Below, piece by piece: positions 60,541-64,000 of a DNA stretch of 64,000 nucleotides. The stretch's first letter is position 1; the number at the start of each line of letters is the position of its first letter. Origin of the DNA: Anaeramoeba flamelloides. Its lineage: Eukaryota; Metamonada; Anaeramoebidae. The position numbers were made by a program, and so were the translations under genes. Below the pieces are notes generated by a model that saw only the letters and a program-made list of their open reading frames with translations, did not search any database and was not told the DNA's origin. The stretch spans positions 6,539,001 through 6,603,000 of the forward strand of contig JANTQA010000015.1 in the NCBI GenBank assembly GCA_027625915.1. The letters run 5' to 3'.

Positions 60541-61205
60541 CAAATATTTCTAGTGTATAGAACCGAATAATTAAATAGCAATTTTTTTTATTATAATATA
60601 ATACTTCAATTTATAAAGATATTTATTTTCAAAATTTGATTTTTAATTGGCCAATGATTTTGAAATGGAGTTTATTTTAATTTCAAAACAAGCGCAATAA
60701 ACAATAAAAAAAATTGAAAAAAGATTCTAGATTGAATTTGGAAACAATTAAAATGATACCAATTTGAAAAACGATTGTTTGTTCTAGTATAGATACTAAT
60801 GGATATTTATAAAGATTAATTACTAAATTTAACAAATATCTTTTTATATTTTGAATTTAAATACCTTTTTTCAACAAAATCCATTTTGAAGAATAATTAA
60901 TTAAATATCGGGTGAAAAAATTTACTAAATCCTGAAAAAAAAAACTAAAAAAAAAAAGAAATGATACTTTATTATTATAATAGTTTTTATTAATTAGATT
61001 ATTAGATGTGTGAAAAAAAAAAGAATAAGAAATAAATAAATAAAAAGTATTTAAATTTAACTATATATTATTATTTAATATCAGTTATTTTTAATTTAAA
61101 AATATTTTTTTTTCATATTTTAGTTTGCTTGAAAATTAAAAATTCTTCTGGATCAAGATACCTTGCACCCATTTTACTTAATTGAAATAGATCTGTGTAA
61201 AATGA

Positions 61206-61410
61206 TTATAAATTTGAACGGATGAACCAAGCAGAAGGCACGACCATAGTATATGTTTCCATAGGTTTCTTTAAATCGGAAATAATTGATTTACGGTATG
61301 TTTTGAATGTTTCACTTCTACAATAAAATTCAAATGATTTTTTACATTCCCAAATTTCATAAATAAAGTAGAGATTTTCATTTTCTTTTTCGACTTGTTG
61401 AAGATAAATA
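61206..61410 (-). CDS. Orphan last exon of an ABM-fold monooxygenase
   Basis: A 67-codon open segment directly after a 3' splice site (AAACAAATAG) ends in TAA. It reads VEKENENLYFIYEIWECKKS, then FYCRSETFKTYRKSI, LKKPMETYTMVVPSAWF. This is the second half of the antibiotic-biosynthesis-monooxygenase (ABM) domain, in which a strand like FVFYEVWES is followed by a helix and HFKAF. Proteins of this fold are small cofactor-independent quinol or heme-linked monooxygenases. The first half (strand 1 and helix) should lie upstream on the minus strand but was not found before the X2 insertion at 62330 or beyond. Either a long intron separates it, as in the RGS gene, or the gene is broken. Base composition and the sense of the residues argue that it is or was coding. 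Confidence 0.65.
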
Positions 61411-64000
61411 CTATTTGTTTTGAAAATTAAAAATTAATAATTAATAAATAAATTATTTTGATTTAACATTTTTCATACATCCTTATTTACACTTTTTGTA
61501 TTGGTTATTTTTTTTTAGGAAAGTTTAGAAATTATTTTTATAAATTTAATCTTCTAGTAAAAAACTCGAAAAAAAAAACAACAAAATTATTATTAAATTT
61601 ACACAAATAGAAATTAATAAATTTCGAAAATGAGGTTACATTTAAGAATATTCATATTTTATGCTTTGTAGATGTTGAAAAACAATATGCTAGCAAATAA
61701 AAATAATTTTAAAAGACATTAACTTAAAGGAAAGTCACAAGATTGCAAATTTTAGGATTTTTGAATGAAAAAATTGATCAATCAAAAAATTTTAAAAAAA
61801 AAAACAAGGTAATATTAAAATCATGTTTTTTTTTTTGATATTATGTATGAATTTTCTTTCGAAATTATTTTCAAGTAAATTAGTACACTTGAGGTAAGCG
61901 ATATAGTGATTAAAAATGATTTGTATATAACTAGCAGCAGAAAAATTTTGATTTTAGAAACCTTTTTAAGATAAAATTTCGAATGTGGATAGAAAAAAGG
62001 TTTAAAACTAAACGAAAAAATTTCGAAAAAAAAAACCCTAAATTGTAAATTTTTGCAAGAATTACTTATCTAAACATTCATTTAAGTCAATAAATATGAT
62101 TTTAGTTATAAAAGTAATATTCACAGATCATGAAAGATGAATATCCCTTAACTGAAATATAGCCTAAATAATATTTTTTTTTAAAAAAAGTTTTTTAAGT
62201 TTCAGTTATTTCTGAGAATTTTTTTGTTTCTGGAATATTTTGAAAAGATTGTAATATAAATATAATATTAACAATATAAAAGAATATTTAATAAACTATT
62301 TTTCATAATTTTTAAAATTGTTAAAACAGTTAAGGAAGTAAGTAAATTTTACCATTTTGAAAATTTTTAATAGTGTAAACCTTAATTATAAATATTTTTT
62401 TCGTGCCACCAGATATTGAAACTTTGGAAAAAAAAAGATCATTCACTGATCTATTTGTGAAAAGTAAATGAACCCAAAGTAATTCAGAGTTGAATCTTTC
62501 ATTTTTCAATTTTTTGAACATTTTTTTTGATTAAATTTTTGGTTTTTTTAAATTTGGTTTTGGATATACAGATGTGTTTATACGAACAAATGAAATTAAC
62601 CAAAGAGTAAACCCAAAAAAATAGACCCGAAAAGATGTGTATTTGAAAAAAAATGTTTTCTTTTAGAAGACTAAACACGAAATATCACCTTTCCAAATAT
62701 ATTTGTTGAAATCAAGAATGAAAAAAAAAAAAACGAACAAAGCCTATTTTCGAAGATTGGTTTTCTTTTTCTTCCTAATTTGGATGAATTCAAACAATTT
62801 ATAACCTTGGGTTTCTCGCCCAATTACTATTTATTATTATTTTACAAAAATTTTGTTTATAAATTTGTTTTCACAATTCTTTTTTCAAATATTTTTATCA
62901 AACAATACCAAAACAAAGAATACTTTGGTAAAAATTAAAATAAAGGGTTTGAATTCTCGGAATCAAAAAAACAGTTACAAAAGATTCAACTCAAAATCAA
63001 TTGAAAAATAGAGAAAAAATATTAATCATAATTCAGTATTATTTTAAGTTCTCAATTTAATGGAAGATAAATAATTATCAAATCAAACGAATTCGTCATA
63101 TAAATCTTTCTTTCTAAAGAGGAATTTAAAAAATCCTATTTTCTGAAATAAAACTAGAATTAGATAAATTAAATGAAAATAGTATTTTTTAATTTATTTT
63201 GAGGATTTTTTAGAAATAAAAAGTAATTTGTTTTCTCAAAAATTTTTGGAATAAAAGCTTTTCACTTGAGAATTAAAAATAAAATTGAGTAAAGAAGAAG
63301 TAATTATATCAAATATTACAGATAAGATCAAGAAATAAATGATTTTGTATTTATTTTTTGAAGCTCAATCTTTTTAATTTTTTTGATTTCCATTTTTTAG
63401 TTGGTATGAAAATATATTATTTGGTTAGGATATATCCCACCCTAGTATTTATTAAAATATCAATGTATTAGGTTAAAAAAATGATTTGAAGAATTCATTT
63501 TCACATAAATGGTGGCACTCAAAATTTGAAAAATGTACTTACTTTCTTAAAACAATCACCATAATATAATGTACTGAAATTTGTAAATAATTTTGATTTT
63601 TAAAATTTATTTCAATTTGAAAAAAATCATTTTTTATTTTTTGTTTTTGGTTTTTATTTCCTTTTTTCAATTACTTAACCTGTTTAGATTCAATTGTAAA
63701 AAATTTTTTATAACAATTAATATTAAATTAAAATTGAGTTCTTTTAAAAAAAAAAAAAAAACAGATAATATTAATTGGTGGTATCTAGCCATTTGATCGA
63801 TCAATAATTATTAATATAATTTTAAGCAAATTTATCAATGTATTTTTTATTTAGCTCTTTCCAAAATTCACCGTCAGAAATTCTTTGAAAATTAAATTAA
63901 GTTTCAAATTCTTCTAATGACTATTTATAGATAATAATTTCTAGACACTTTTTGAATTAGAAGACAGAAATTTATTAAATTTAAAATTCTCTCATTACCA
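61411..64000. other. Gene-poor stretch with element X2
   Basis: No exon recognised, including none that completes the ABM domain. X2 fills 62330-63550. Confidence 0.5.
62330..63550 (-). mobile_element. X-family element, copy X2 (inverted relative to X1)
   Basis: 1221 bp with TTAA at both outer ends: TTAAGGAAGTAAGTAAATTT at the left, and TTAAGAAAGTAAGTACATTT reading inward from the right. It is colinear with X1 in reverse along its full length (for example GGATATATCCCACCCTAGTA, AAAACAGTTACAAAAGATTC). Together with X1 it forms a 1.2-kb-arm inverted repeat about 2.4 kb apart. Confidence 0.85.

Larger units (their letters stand above)
55524..61205. other. Gene-poor stretch with B, D, E, X1 and S5 repeats
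   Basis: No host exon is recognised. Open frame 55591-55809 (-) has ordinary composition but no domain or splice support. Repeats are listed separately. Confidence 0.55.

Noticed and set aside
1-64000. CRISPR arrays, rRNA genes, tRNA genes, bacterial operons, virus-like elements
   Set aside because: No direct-repeat/spacer arrays, no rRNA or tRNA motifs, no ribosome-binding-site-spaced gene sets, and no capsid, envelope, protease or integrase-like frame seen.

Overview
The window is nuclear DNA of a very A+T-rich, intron-bearing eukaryotic microbe. The evidence is short GT-AG introns (63 to 174 nt) alongside one apparent intron of 3.4 kb, Asn/Lys/Glu-rich proteins, purely eukaryotic domains (ankyrin, BTB, SPRY, RGS, cyclin, COPII coat, Dbf4, Mpp6), a U3 snoRNA, and gene deserts of 2 to 8 kb full of transposon remnants. 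Long ankyrin proteins, tandem BTB proteins and RGS/DUF547 combinations would suit an anaeramoebid or a similar amoeboid protist, but the species is not proven by anything here.

Layout. 0.2-2.7 kb: an ankyrin-repeat protein (+). 4.9-5.8 kb: a tandem BTB protein (+) with an apparent frameshift in a T run. 8.8-10.2 kb: a three-exon cyclin T/K (-). 13.3-14.15 kb: an Mpp6 exosome cofactor with an RG-rich insert (-). 16.4-23.2 kb: a single RGS-DUF547 gene (-) whose RGS domain is cut by a 3.4 kb intron. 23.2-32.1 kb: a desert with palindromic small elements. 32.1-32.6 kb: a compact, relatively G+C-rich SPRY gene (+). 32.6-40.7 kb: a nest of small transposons and SINE-like repeats. 40.8-42.2 kb: an unrecognised Lys-rich protein (+). 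45.8-48.9 kb: a Sec23/Sec24-family coat protein (-). About 49.6-49.8 kb: a U3 snoRNA (+), found from sequence motifs. 51.1-52.6 kb: a 5'-truncated LINE with target-site duplications inside an older element. 54.3-55.5 kb: Dbf4 (-). 55.9-64 kb: more repeats, plus an orphan exon of an ABM-fold monooxygenase (61.2-61.4 kb, -).

The recognised genes are housekeeping or signalling genes with no shared pathway: transcription elongation (cyclin T/K), RNA decay (Mpp6), pre-rRNA processing (U3), replication initiation (Dbf4), vesicle coat, and G-protein signalling. The most distinctive content is the repeat landscape. A LINE and a SINE-like family share about 95 nt of 3' tail that folds as a conserved hairpin. 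Several families of terminal-inverted-repeat elements lie flanked by TA or TTAA and nested in one another, one of them with perfectly identical 105-bp arms. Gene models below were built by eye from splice signals, phase and domain continuity.
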